Of a stretch of 39,586 nt of DNA, positions 9,873 to 20,002 are shown piece after piece. The DNA is taken from positions 1 through 39,586 of the forward strand of contig JAIPJW010000016.1 in the NCBI GenBank assembly GCA_021734075.1, written 5' to 3'. The stretch is from Cephaloticoccus sp. Its GTDB lineage: Bacteria; Verrucomicrobiota; Verrucomicrobiia; Opitutales; Opitutaceae. The first letter of the stretch is position 1. Every line of letters starts with the position of its first letter. Made by a program: the position numbers and the translations under genes. Below the pieces are notes generated by a model. The model was not told where the DNA came from. It saw nothing but the letters and a program-made list of their open reading frames with translations, and made no database searches.

Positions 9873-12800
9873 ATGCGGACCAAAGTTGGCATTGGATTTG
9901 CCCTGCTGCTGATTGTCGCAACCGGTGTCATGCGTTGGCCTGGGATGGACAAGGCCATCTGGAACATGGACGAGGCGGGACCTTCACCATCGCCCGGCAG
10001 ATCCTGGCTGGCGATATTCCCTACCGCGACGCCGTCGACCAGCGCACCCCCCTCGCTCCCTATTTTCAGGCGGCGGTCTTTGCCCTGGCAGGCCCGGCCA
10101 ACACCACGGCACAGCATCTGGCGCTGGTTTTGCTGATTGGATTGTCGGCCATCATGTTGTGGCAACTGGCCCGCCGGATGCGGGAAGAAGGCACCGGAAT
10201 TGCCGCTTCCTTCTGGTTCAGTCTGCTCTGCATGGTGCTGCCCACGGTGCGTGACACCATGCCGGCCCATACCTCGTGGTATCTAATTTTTTTCTCCACC
10301 GCGGGATTTTATGCCCTGATTCGGGCATGGAATTCTCCACGTCCGTGGTGGGCCTCGGCCAGTGGCATCGCCTTCGGGCTGTCCGTGTTGGCCAAGCAAC
10401 CGGGCGTGCTGGATTATGGGGTGGCCCTCGTCCTCCTCATTCTCCGGTGGTTGATCGTGCCCGAGGATCGCCGGAAAATATTCCGCCTGTTGGGTCTGTT
10501 GCTGGCGGGGCTCGCCCTGCCGCTTGCCTGACCGGGATTTATTTCGCCGCCCATGGCGCCCTGCGGGATTTGATCTACTACACGTGGACCTACAACAACA
10601 CCCTGTATGTCCCGGAAGTGCCACGCTGGGAGCGCTGGCAAACGATGAGTGTGCCTTTTGAACTGGCCTGGAAATATCATCCCCTGCTGCCGGTCATCGG
10701 CGTCCTGGGCGCAGGGTTGTTGCTGCGACGCGCCCTGCTCGATGCATTTCGTTCACCCCGACAATTCGATCTACCCTATTGGTTGATTCTGGGTTGGTGC
10801 GCCGCAGGACTCATCTCGACAACCCTTAGTGGCCGGGGATTTTCCCATTACTCGATTCAACTGATTCCCGGGCTCAGTCTGGCTTGCGGCTGGGTGACGG
10901 TCCGGTTGATCACGATTGTCCACCACTGGATTGGGTCCAACAAAACCCGCATTTTCGCCGGGATAACCGCGTCCATAATCCTGTTGATCTGGCTGCTCCT
11001 CCCCCTCGGCATCCGCCTGCAGTCCCTGCAGCTGCCCGAGCCTGGCACCGACGTGATCAGCGGCTTGGTGCGCCGGCTATCCGACCCAGCCGATCGCATC
11101 TTTGTCTGGGGCTACAATCCCGATGTATATGCCATCAGCGGTCGTATGCCGGCCACGCGTTTTCTTTACTGCACCTTCCTCACCGGACTCATTCCCTGGA
11201 CCAACCTCGACCCCTTGAAGAACACGGAATATGCCGTGGTGCCAGGTGCCTGGGACAAATTCCTCGCCGACTGGAATCGCCATCCGCCGATCCTCATTGC
11301 CGACGGACGCTCGCAGCGCGGCTTCCTGAAATACCCGATTGATGAACAACCCTTGCTCTGGCCGCTCATTGCGCGCAACTACGCGCAAGTCGAAATCGAT
11401 ACGGCAAACCAGATTGGGTTCTGGCTGTTCCGCCGCCTCGAGACAATCACACCGACTTCCCTCCCTGCTTTGGACACCAGTGACAAGATCCAGCTGCAGA
11501 TTGCTCCCACCGAGGTCGGAAGCATGGCCCGGGCATTTGTCCAAGCACCGGCAGGCACCCGGCTTGTTGAACTCTTCCTTGATGGTCGCCTCTATCTCCG
11601 GTTGCGCTGTGCCCCCGAGGCTCCGGTGTCAGCATGTTTTTTCATCCTGCCGCACGATCGATCTCCTGACATTAATCACATCCAGGCGCTCGCCCAGAGT
11701 GGGTATGGCCACCAAATCAGTGCGGAGCAGACGCTCGGCTCGGCCAAACCCCCACGGTTTTTGGCGGCCCGCCGCTATTGTTCTCGGGCCAAAACATAGC
11801 TGCGCTGGAATCCAGCACCATCACCGGTGGCCCTATTTTACCCAAGCAGGATGACCCGGAACACTGGGATGCACACCCGCCTTCCCGGCTCGTCTATCCC
11901 TGGTTGGAGGGAATGAATTCGCTGGCCATTGCTTTCGGTATTGAGGAATCGGCCTTGATCAAGCTCCCCCCCGAACGGGACAGATGGAATTGAAGTCGTT
12001 GTCCAGACCGAGGATTCAACAGGTGGACTCACCACGGTCTATCGCAATTATTTCGACCGGGAGACCGCCCGTCGGACGAAAGGCAGGATGATGGGCTACA
12101 CCCCTCTGCCCGCGCACCACGATGCCGGCCGGCTTATTTTGCAAATGACTCCTGGACCACGTTTCGACGTGGCTTTTGATTGGAGCTACTGGCTCTGGAT
12201 CCGGACTGATCCGGCACCCATCGACTTGCAGGTTGGAGGGAGTCTCAACTACCCAACCCACTTGGATACGCCTGCCGGGCTGCGGCAGGCCGAATTCAAC
12301 AACCAGTTCATCACGCTGGCCGAAGCGCCCACCGTCATTGATTTTGCCACGGCCCCAGATTTCAGCGAATTCCAAGGCGGGTTCGGCTTGTTGGACAGTG
12401 CCTGGACCGGTTCCGCCAAATCCGGCCCGGTGATCTTCTCCATCTCTTTGATCGGACCGGATGGCCACGGCTCAGTCTTGCTGGAGCGCCGCCTCGATCC
12501 AGCCAACCAGCCGGATGATCGGGGCGTCCGTCCCTTCAAGGTTGCCCTGCCGCAACCCTTGGCGGAACGCTTGCGGCTGAAGATTCAGTCCGTGAACCAA
12601 TCCGTCCCGGCCCAAGGATTTTGGACCGGTCTGACGGCCAGCACGATCAACATGTCACTCCCCCCCAAGGTGAGATCCCACCCGACAAGAGCAGCCGCTC
12701 GGATTTTGGGTTCAACCAGACAGTCGAGGATGGGAAGCCGTGCTTGTTTGCCCATGCGAACACCACCCTGGTCTGCAGCGTCTCAACGGAGTGTATGGCC

Positions 12801-13065
12801 TCATTCATGGGGCCTACACTGACGGCAATAGCACTGACGGGGTGGTCTTCAGTAACGAGGTTGAGGATGCGACGGGAAATCGCCGTGAGATCTTCCGTCG
12901 CCATTTGGTCCAGTTGCCCAAGCTGCAGACCGTGGCGCGCAGCCCTTGTCGGTTACATTGCCACGTGCGCCGGGAGGATGGATCATCCTGCACACCGCGG
13001 CCCCGCCGTCCGGTCATTTGAACCATGCCTGGAGCTACTGGCGCGAGTTGCAAGCCGGGTCCTGA
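9873..13065 (+). pseudogene. Frameshifted PMT/ArnT-like GT-C membrane protein with three C-terminal beta-domains
   Basis: Conceptually one long GT-C gene homologous to 17898-19967, split by seven single-base frameshifts near 9974, 10528, 11750, 11970, 12664, 12773 and 12908. Rejoined, it reads WNMDEGGTF (the first-loop Asp-Glu typical of GT-C), AGDIPYRDAVDQRTPL, many hydrophobic helices, FVWGYNPDVYAISGR, then three beta-domains (about 11815-12215, 12236-12650, 12670-13065) ending LNHAWSYWRELQAGS and a stop at 13063-13065. Six lesions lose one base and one gains one; five lie in C-runs or CC doublets and one in a short G stretch. No nonsense codon interrupts the rejoined frame. Starts at ATG 9873, six bases after the upstream stop. 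The longest intact fragment is the frame that ends at 11799. Either recent decay or base-calling errors would explain it; as written no full-length product can be made. Confidence 0.82.
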
Positions 13066-13154
13066 CCTGCAGCCCAAAGTCCAATGCCACCGGACGGGTC
13101 GGTGGGGGCTTGCCCGCACCAGCCAATCCATGCTTAGTCGCAACTTCGCCCATC

Positions 13155-15656
13155 ATGACACCAACCAAATACCGATCCCCCCCGCTTTGGCTGATTTTTA
13201 TATTGGCGGCGGTGGTCGCCTTGGGTTTCGCCCTTTATACAAACCACGTTTGGGAGGACTACTACATCACCTACCGTTCCAGCAAGAATCTGGCGACGGG
13301 CCACGGGCTGGTCTATAATCTGGGGGAAAAGCTGCACACGTTCACGTCTCCTTTGGGAGTGTTGCTGCCGGCGGCAGCCAGTCTCATGACCGGCAACACT
13401 TCAGATGCGGCCGCGCTTTGGATTTTCCGGGTGATGTGCGCTGCCGCGTTGGGCGGAGGTATGGTGCTGCTGTTCATCCTTGCCCGCCGTCAAGGATTGA
13501 AGGGTCTCGCTTTACTGCTGCTCGTCGCCGGTTTGTTGTCTGACCCCAAGACCATAGATTTCACCATTAACGGCATGGAGACAGCATTTCTCCTGCTGTT
13601 TCTGGCTTATGCCTTTTGGAGCCACCTGACCACCGGTCCACGTCAATGGCTCCATCTTGGCGCGGCCTGGGCGGGCCTGATGTGGACACGACCTGACAGC
13701 TTCATTTACATTGGTCTGATCGCCGTCGGCTTTGGCCTGTTCAACGACGAGGTCCAATCCGGGAAAAGTCGCGGCGGCCTGATCCGACTGTATTTTCAAG
13801 CCGGACTGGTCACCACCGCACTTTACCTGCCGTGGTTGTTGTGGGCCACGGCCTACTACGGCACCCCCATTCCCCATACCATCACGGCCAAGGGAGGGAT
13901 CAGCGAAGCCCACACTCTGGGCGGTCTGTTGCTGACGGCGGTGCAATTGCCGTATCTGGCGTGGTTCAAGTCCTCTTCCCTCGAACTGACGTTCCTACCG
14001 TCCTATTACATGATCGGAGGTTGGCCCCAGGGCTTGATCTATGGATCACGCTTGCTGGCCACCCTCAGTTGCCTGCTTTGGTTGCTGCCGTGTTTGCGAC
14101 CCTGGACCAGGACCGCGTCCTTTGCCTATTTCGGAGCCCACGTTTATCTCACTTATTTTCCCTACTTTCCCTTCCCTTGGTATATACCCAGCACCACCCT
14201 GCTCGCATTGATCGCCCTCTGTGGCTTAGCCGACTGGCTCGGATCGGTCGCTCGTAACCGGAAACTGTTCCGCCGGGCCACGATCAGTCTGATCGCCGTG
14301 TTGCTGGTGGGCAATGCCTGGATGTTGGTCCAAGCAGCCCGTCAAGTGGCGGCGGGGCAGACTTGGGTTGAGGATGGCACCCGGCGTAAAATTGGTGAAT
14401 GGCTGCACAACAATGCTGCCGCCGGCGATACCGTGTTCATGGAACCGCTGGGTTACATCGGGTTCTTCTCCAATCTCAAAACCTATGACTGGCCGGGCAT
14501 GTCCTCCCGAGAAATGGTCGAGGCCCGCCAGCAGGTGGGCAGCAACTGGGCCACGCTCCTGCACTACCTCGAGCCGGACTGGGTAGTCTTGCGCCCGTTC
14601 GAGGTAGAACGGATCAACCGGCTTTCCTACCGTCTGCTGACCGATGATTACAAGGTGGCCCAAGTCTTTGACAACTCCGCCAAGGTGGCCGCCTTGCAGG
14701 TCAACGGCCTGCCTTACCTTGAGCACGATGCCCACTTTATCGTCTATCATCTGCGCCGGATTCCAATCGCGGAGCGATCGCCGGTGACATTGGCCCGGGA
14801 CGAGCAGTCGCTGGTCCCGTCCCAAATCAAAGTAACAGGCAAGGCGTATCACACGGATTTCAATGCCCACCGGATTGCCCTAACAGGGGTTCCCACCTTG
14901 ATCGAGTTTCCGCTCACACCGGATTTGTCTGAAGTCACCGGTGGCTTTGGCTTGCTCGACGATGAATGGCTGCAACCCGAGCCCGTCAAGCCGGTCGAGT
15001 TCCGCGTGAGTGTGATCACGCCCGATGGCACCGAACAGGAACTGCTCCGCAAGGTTCTCGATCCTTTCCACCGGGCGGACGACCGTGGCTTCCGGCCTTT
15101 CCGGTTGAGTCTGCCCCAGCCCCTCGCTGGGCATTTGCGTTTCCGCACGAGTTCGACCGCCCCAACAACCAGGCAAATCCGCGCGTTCTGGGGCGAACTG
15201 CGGGTGGTCCCTCTGCGGACGAGTCTACAGATGCACGGCCGGTCGATCCCAGCCGCATCGGCCAGCAGTTCCAGGTTCGGGTTTTTCAACACCGAGGAGG
15301 CTGGCCGGCCATGTTTGTTCGCGCACGCCCCTAGCATGTTGATCTACGACTGGCAGGAAGGCATGGGTGCATTCGCCGCGGAATTCGGCGTGATGCAGGG
15401 CGCCTACTCCAACGGTAATGTCACCGAGGGCGTGGTTTTCATCCTGGAACGTGAAACCGCCGACGGAAAAATCTCGGAGCTTTTCCGCCGTTACCTCGAT
15501 CCCCGCAAAGTCGAGGAAGATCGGGGCGACCAACAACTCCGGGTGATCGTCCCACCGACGCCGGGAGGCAGGCTGCGGTTGCGCACCGTCCCACCACCCT
15601 CAGGTCATCTCAATCATGCCTGGAGCTATTGGCGAAACCTGCGCACTGCATCCTGA
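13155..15656 (+). CDS. AftB-like GT-C membrane glycosyltransferase with two C-terminal beta-domains
   Basis: An 833-residue polytopic inner-membrane protein. After a first hydrophobic helix the motif HVWEDYYITYRSSKNLATGH, then HTFTSPLG, follows. This acidic first-loop pattern is shared with the mycobacterial arabinofuranosyltransferase AftB (GT89) and related GT-C proteins, which use polyprenyl-phosphate sugars on the outer face. Actual donor here is unknown. Residues about 559-685 and 709-833 are two copies of a beta-domain: LDPFHRADDRG in the first, YLDPRKVEEDRG and NHAWSYW in the second. They match the last two domains of the broken gene just upstream. The frame stays open back to 12621, but that stretch is the out-of-place tail of the broken gene; ATG 13155 is followed by the hydrophobic start seen in the paralog at 15841. 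Confidence 0.85.
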   Translation: MTPTKYRSPPLWLIFILAAVVALGFALYTNHVWEDYYITYRSSKNLATGHGLVYNLGEKLHTFTSPLGVLLPAAASLMTGNTSDAAALWIFRVMCAAALGGGMVLLFILARRQGLKGLALLLLVAGLLSDPKTIDFTINGMETAFLLLFLAYAFWSHLTTGPRQWLHLGAAWAGLMWTRPDSFIYIGLIAVGFGLFNDEVQSGKSRGGLIRLYFQAGLVTTALYLPWLLWATAYYGTPIPHTITAKGGISEAHTLGGLLLTAVQLPYLAWFKSSSLELTFLPSYYMIGGWPQGLIYGSRLLATLSCLLWLLPCLRPWTRTASFAYFGAHVYLTYFPYFPFPWYIPSTTLLALIALCGLADWLGSVARNRKLFRRATISLIAVLLVGNAWMLVQAARQVAAGQTWVEDGTRRKIGEWLHNNAAAGDTVFMEPLGYIGFFSNLKTYDWPGMSSREMVEARQQVGSNWATLLHYLEPDWVVLRPFEVERINRLSYRLLTDDYKVAQVFDNSAKVAALQVNGLPYLEHDAHFIVYHLRRIPIAERSPVTLARDEQSLVPSQIKVTGKAYHTDFNAHRIALTGVPTLIEFPLTPDLSEVTGGFGLLDDEWLQPEPVKPVEFRVSVITPDGTEQELLRKVLDPFHRADDRGFRPFRLSLPQPLAGHLRFRTSSTAPTTRQIRAFWGELRVVPLRTSLQMHGRSIPAASASSSRFGFFNTEEAGRPCLFAHAPSMLIYDWQEGMGAFAAEFGVMQGAYSNGNVTEGVVFILERETADGKISELFRRYLDPRKVEEDRGDQQLRVIVPPTPGGRLRLRTVPPPSGHLNHAWSYWRNLRTAS

Positions 15657-15717
15657 TGGGCAATCAATCGCCCCGTAGGAGTTTCGTGTCAGCCGATGGC
15701 GGGTTTGGCCAGGTGGG

Positions 15718-15745
15718 TTGTCATGGGGACGATACCCCGTATAAT
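15718..15745 (+). promoter_or_regulatory. Candidate sigma-70-type promoter upstream of the 15841 gene
   Basis: TTGTCA (15718-15723) and TATAAT (15740-15745) are separated by 16 bases, close to consensus, in the 184-base gap between two GT-C genes. The spacer contains a small GGGG-ACGATA-CCCC inverted repeat that could be an operator or a coincidence. A start of transcription near 15752 would leave a leader of about 89 bases before the ATG. The rest of this gap shows nothing else recognisable. Confidence 0.5.
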
Positions 15746-15840
15746 CTCCGATCCATGTCGATAGTCCCGGACAGTGCAGCCTTGCCTCCCTGTTGCTTTA
15801 TATTAGGGAAACGGGAATCTATGCTCTGTCTTTATCAATC

Positions 15841-17853
15841 ATGAAAAGGGTCACACCGCGACAGGTTGCCGTCACAGTATTTACTGTCACCATTCTGCTC
15901 GCACTGGGCTTTGCACTCTACACCGGTCACGTTTGGGAAGATTACTACATCACCTTCAGGTCCAGCAGGAATCTCGCCACCGGTCATGGCTTGGTTTTCA
16001 ATCAGGGTGACCGTTTGCATACGTTCACGTCCCCGCTGGGTGTGCTCCTGCCGGCGCTCGCCAGTCTGTTGACCGGGAATACATCGGATACCGCCGCGCT
16101 CTGGGTGTTTCGTTTGATGTGCAGTGCCGCCCTAGGCGGCGCGGTGGTGCTGCTAAACGAATTGGTGCGTCAGTTTCACTACCCGGCGATCGCCGCCGGA
16201 TTTCTCGTGTTATATGTTGCCACTGATGCCAAGTCGCTCGACTTCACCATCAACGGCATGGAAACCGCTTTTATGCTGCTGTTCCTGGCCTATGCGTGGT
16301 GGGCCCATTACACCCCGAGGCCAAGGCAGTGGCTGCATCTGGGCGGAGCCTGGGCCGGACTAATGTGGACCCGGCCCGACAGTTTCATCTATATCGGACT
16401 CATCGCGGCTGGCGTCTGGTTGTTCAATGACGCCACCCACACGGGCTACGATCGACGACAAATGCTGGGGCTATATATCAGGGCCGGTCTGGTCACCACC
16501 CTCCTTTATGGTCCGTGGTTGCTTTGGGCGACTTGGTATTATGGCAGCCCGGTGCCCCATACGATCGTGGCCAAAGGCGCGCAGAGCGCCGGTGGCGGGG
16601 CACGGTTGTTGGATGGTATATGGCGAATGCCTTGGCTGATCTGGGAGGGGCGCACCGCGGCCGAAGCCGCGTTTCTTCCCTCCTATTACAGTTTTCCGTC
16701 CTGGCCGGCGTGGATGCTGCCCTTGGGGAGGATCCTGGCCACCATTTGTTCCGTGCTCTGGCTGATCCCCCGTCTCAAGCCGGAAGTCCGGGCCGCCTCC
16801 CTCGCCTATTTTGGCGGGGCGGCCTACCTGTCCTTTGTTCCTTATTTTCCCTTTCCCTGGTATTTCCCCAGCACCTTTTTGCTCGCAGCCTTGATTTTGG
16901 CCGGGACCATCGCGCAAGTCTGGTCTGACTTGCGCCTCTGGCCCCGCCGGGCCATTGGCCTGGGCGCCGGTATTATTCTGGCGGCGTCAATTGTCCTCAC
17001 CCTGCAATCAGCCCGACAGGTTCGAGCGCAACAGACCTATATCGAAACCGGCAATAGAAAGGTGATCGGTGAATGGCTCAAGGCCCATGCCCAGCCGGGT
17101 GATTCGGTCTTCATGGAGCCACTCGGTTACATTGGATACTTCTCGGGACTGAAAACCTTCGACTGGCCGGGCATGTCCTCCCGGGAGCTGGTCGATGCGA
17201 AACTGCTCGTGGGCACAAATTGGGGGGCACTCATTCGTTACCTCCAGCCCAATTGGCTCGTATTGCGACCGGACGGCGAGGGCGACCTGCCCAAAATCAG
17301 TCCCGATCTTGCCGCGTCCAATTACGAATTGGTCCGGGAATTCAATCGTCTGGACGAGGTGCAGCAACTCGATGTTCCCGGTCGCAAACTGCTGGAATTT
17401 GATGCCCGCTTTCGCGTCTACCATTTGATCAAGGGCACGCGCCACGATGTCGCCGGGATGGAGATTGCCTCTCCCTATGGCTCAAGCATCCGTCAAATCG
17501 GTGCCCAGCAGGTCCGTCTGGTGCATGCGCCGGGAGAAATGATCGTCGGGGTGCCCGCCGGCCGAACGGAAGTGTCCGGTTATTTCGGTTTTCCGCCTGA
17601 TGCCTACCAGGGGGAATCGCCCACTGACGGCGCAACGTTTCGCCTCTTTTGGAGCGACGGCCATGACCGCCTGGAACTGTTCAGCCGTCCGCTCGATCCG
17701 GCCAGCCGGAGTGCTGACCGCAACCTGCTAAGCTACACGGTGCCGCTGCCCTCACTCAAACCCGGGCGACAGGCGCGCCTGACCTTTGCCACCAAACCCG
17801 GGGGCAATTCAACCAAGGACTGGACATGCTGGAGCGCACCCGAATTTCATTAA
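15841..17853 (+). CDS. AftB-like GT-C membrane glycosyltransferase with one C-terminal beta-domain
   Basis: A 670-residue polytopic protein clearly paralogous to the previous gene: HVWEDYYITFRSSRN near residue 31, HTFTSPLGVLLPAL, DFTINGMETAFMLL and MEPLGYIGYFSGLKTFDWPG all have close counterparts there. It is predicted to transfer a sugar from a lipid-linked donor in the periplasm, as known for AftB-type GT-C enzymes; the donor and acceptor are unknown. It has only one C-terminal beta-domain (about residues 556-670, with SPTDGATFRLFW, RPLDPASRSADRN and DWTCW) against two in its neighbour, so it lost or never gained a copy. The frame is open from 15793, but ATG 15841 aligns with the paralog's start. 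A promoter candidate lies upstream. Confidence 0.85.
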   Translation: MKRVTPRQVAVTVFTVTILLALGFALYTGHVWEDYYITFRSSRNLATGHGLVFNQGDRLHTFTSPLGVLLPALASLLTGNTSDTAALWVFRLMCSAALGGAVVLLNELVRQFHYPAIAAGFLVLYVATDAKSLDFTINGMETAFMLLFLAYAWWAHYTPRPRQWLHLGGAWAGLMWTRPDSFIYIGLIAAGVWLFNDATHTGYDRRQMLGLYIRAGLVTTLLYGPWLLWATWYYGSPVPHTIVAKGAQSAGGGARLLDGIWRMPWLIWEGRTAAEAAFLPSYYSFPSWPAWMLPLGRILATICSVLWLIPRLKPEVRAASLAYFGGAAYLSFVPYFPFPWYFPSTFLLAALILAGTIAQVWSDLRLWPRRAIGLGAGIILAASIVLTLQSARQVRAQQTYIETGNRKVIGEWLKAHAQPGDSVFMEPLGYIGYFSGLKTFDWPGMSSRELVDAKLLVGTNWGALIRYLQPNWLVLRPDGEGDLPKISPDLAASNYELVREFNRLDEVQQLDVPGRKLLEFDARFRVYHLIKGTRHDVAGMEIASPYGSSIRQIGAQQVRLVHAPGEMIVGVPAGRTEVSGYFGFPPDAYQGESPTDGATFRLFWSDGHDRLELFSRPLDPASRSADRNLLSYTVPLPSLKPGRQARLTFATKPGGNSTKDWTCWSAPEFH

Positions 17854-17897
17854 GCCATGCCATGACAGATACTTGACCCAGAATCCGGACCTGCCTC

Positions 17898-19967
17898 GTG
17901 GCTGGCGTGGTGCTCGCGACCCTGGCCGTGGGAGTAATTTGGCTGCGCTGGCCAACCTTCGGCTTCAATGTTTGGAACGTGGATGAAGCGATCCATGCAG
18001 CGGTGGCCCGGGTCCTCATGGACGGTGGTATCCTCTACCATGACGCCATCGATCAAAGGCATCCCCTGACTTACTATGCAGTCGCGGCGATCTTCTCACT
18101 ATTTGGTGAAAACAACCTCTGGGCGGTGCGCTTTTTCGTGGCGGGCATCATCGCGGTCACGGCGTGGGTTCTCTATCTGTCCGGTCGTTCCCTGCGTCAT
18201 GCCGCCACCGGATTATGGGCGGCCGCACTCTTCGCCGTGCTTTCAACGACGGCCTTTTACCCGGGAGACGCATTCGCGGCCCACACGGAGTGGTTTGTTG
18301 CCTTCTTCTCCAGCGCTGCCGCCCTGACTTTTCTCAGCAGCCATTCGGTTCCCGGCACGGCAAGGCTGCTGGTTACGGGTGCATTGTTCGGCGGCGCCTT
18401 TCTGTCCAAGCAACCCGCACTGCTGGAACTGGCCGCACCACTGGGCGTGGTGGCTTACCACGGTTGGCGACAGCGCTCTCCGGGGCTGGTCGTGCTGGGA
18501 CGGATCGCGGTCATGATCGGCGGTTGGCTGGTTCCGGTGTTGGTGGTCGCCGGCTATTTTCGATTTCATCATGTCTTGGGCGAAGCCTTCTTTTACAGCT
18601 GGATCTATAATCTGACCTACTATGGACCAGAGATTGCCAGCGCCGACCGGGTCGCGTCCTTGTTGGTGCCATTCCGTTTATTTGGTGTCGCCTCGTCCTT
18701 GCTCATGCTGATCTGGGGAGCGGGCGCCTTGGGGACAATTCGACAGTTGTTGCAACGCATTCCCACTACGGCTGAAGCGGTGGCAAATCCCAGCTTGATC
18801 TTCGTGACCATCTGGTCGGTCACAAGTCTTCTGGCGGCCGCATCCGGCGGACGCGGGTTTGACCATTATGCCATCGAGTTTCTGGCTCCATTCTGCCTCG
18901 GCGGGGGCATCGTCCTGGGCCGCCTAACCAGGGCCATGGGGTCGAGCGGGACACGCACGTCAGTCCGGTTCATCGCGGCGCTGCTGCTCCTGGTGGTGAC
19001 CTGGCAAACCCTGGCCCCGCTCCCCTCAGCCCGTCGCCGCACCCTGCCTCCCGACCCCTCGGTGCGTATATCAACCTACATCGCGGCCCACAGCCAACCC
19101 ACCGACAAACTATTCGTCTGGGGATTTCATCCCGATATATATCTTTATGCCGACCGGCTGCCCGCGAGCCGGTATTTATACGCCACCTTTATCACCGGAT
19201 TGATTCCCTGGACCAATATTGCCCCCGGGCAAGACACGTCCTATGCCATCGTGCCCGGGGCCATGGAGACCCTGTTGCAGGACCTCGCCGCCACTGAACC
19301 TCGTTTCATTGTCGATTGCAGTGCGGGTCCCAACCGGCATTGGGGAAAATATCCCCTGACCAAATTCCCCCGGCTCGAAGCCTACATTGACGCCCGCTAT
19401 CAGCCGGTGGAAAGCGGGCAGTTTGTGCCGCAAGGTTTCCGATTATATCAACGACGGACCATGGACGAGCCTCCATCGGCTCAGGCTCCGACCACCGTGC
19501 CGGTCAGTGTGAGCGCGACCCTCACCATCGGCACCCTGGGAAACCCAGTGCCGCCGATCGAGGTCTCGGCACCCTATGGGGTCGGATTTTACCTTCATGA
19601 GGGCAGGTCGGAATATTTTGCCCATTCACCCTCACGTTTGGTTTACCCCGTGACAGCCGGAGCCACCGGCGTCAGGGGTGGGTTTGGCATTCGCCCAGCC
19701 GCCTACGTGGCGGAAAATCCCACTCCGACTGATGGGGCGGTGTTTATCATCCGCTGGCGTTCCACCACCGGCCTGGAGAAAATTCTCCTGCAACGACTGC
19801 TCCAGCCCCAAACGGTGCTTGAGGACCGGAAGATTATCAACTTCCATGTTGTTTTGCCGTCCCAGCAAGCTGGTGAATTGATCCTGCAGATCGAGCCTGG
19901 TCCGGCCGGCAATCCTGCCTGCGACTGGACTTTCTGGACGGATATATTGATCGAAACTTCCTCCTAG
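17898..19967 (+). CDS. PMT/ArnT-like GT-C membrane glycosyltransferase with C-terminal beta-domain
   Basis: A 689-residue integral membrane protein of the ArnT/PMT (GT39/GT83) type. After the first helix comes VWNVDEAIHAAVARVLMDG with the Asp29-Glu30 pair, where GT-C enzymes hold the catalytic acidic residue, then YHDAIDQRHPLTYY. About ten hydrophobic segments follow, then a periplasmic part with FVWGFHPDIYLYADRLPASR. The C-terminal beta-domain (about residues 554-689) has PTDGAVFIIRWR, a QRLLQPQTVLEDR variant of the LDP...DRG motif, and CDWTFW. GTG at 17898 is the only usual start codon before the first helix, as an in-frame stop lies at 17874-17876. It is the intact counterpart of the broken gene at 9873-13065. 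Confidence 0.84.
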   Translation: MAGVVLATLAVGVIWLRWPTFGFNVWNVDEAIHAAVARVLMDGGILYHDAIDQRHPLTYYAVAAIFSLFGENNLWAVRFFVAGIIAVTAWVLYLSGRSLRHAATGLWAAALFAVLSTTAFYPGDAFAAHTEWFVAFFSSAAALTFLSSHSVPGTARLLVTGALFGGAFLSKQPALLELAAPLGVVAYHGWRQRSPGLVVLGRIAVMIGGWLVPVLVVAGYFRFHHVLGEAFFYSWIYNLTYYGPEIASADRVASLLVPFRLFGVASSLLMLIWGAGALGTIRQLLQRIPTTAEAVANPSLIFVTIWSVTSLLAAASGGRGFDHYAIEFLAPFCLGGGIVLGRLTRAMGSSGTRTSVRFIAALLLLVVTWQTLAPLPSARRRTLPPDPSVRISTYIAAHSQPTDKLFVWGFHPDIYLYADRLPASRYLYATFITGLIPWTNIAPGQDTSYAIVPGAMETLLQDLAATEPRFIVDCSAGPNRHWGKYPLTKFPRLEAYIDARYQPVESGQFVPQGFRLYQRRTMDEPPSAQAPTTVPVSVSATLTIGTLGNPVPPIEVSAPYGVGFYLHEGRSEYFAHSPSRLVYPVTAGATGVRGGFGIRPAAYVAENPTPTDGAVFIIRWRSTTGLEKILLQRLLQPQTVLEDRKIINFHVVLPSQQAGELILQIEPGPAGNPACDWTFWTDILIETSS

Positions 19968-20002
19968 ACGACTCAGGTTCCACCACCTATACCCCAGCAT
20001 CC

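Noticed and set aside
17841-17900. Possible earlier start for the 17898 membrane protein
   Set aside because: An in-frame stop at 17874-17876 and no ATG, GTG or TTG between it and 17898 leave GTG 17898 as the only usual start.
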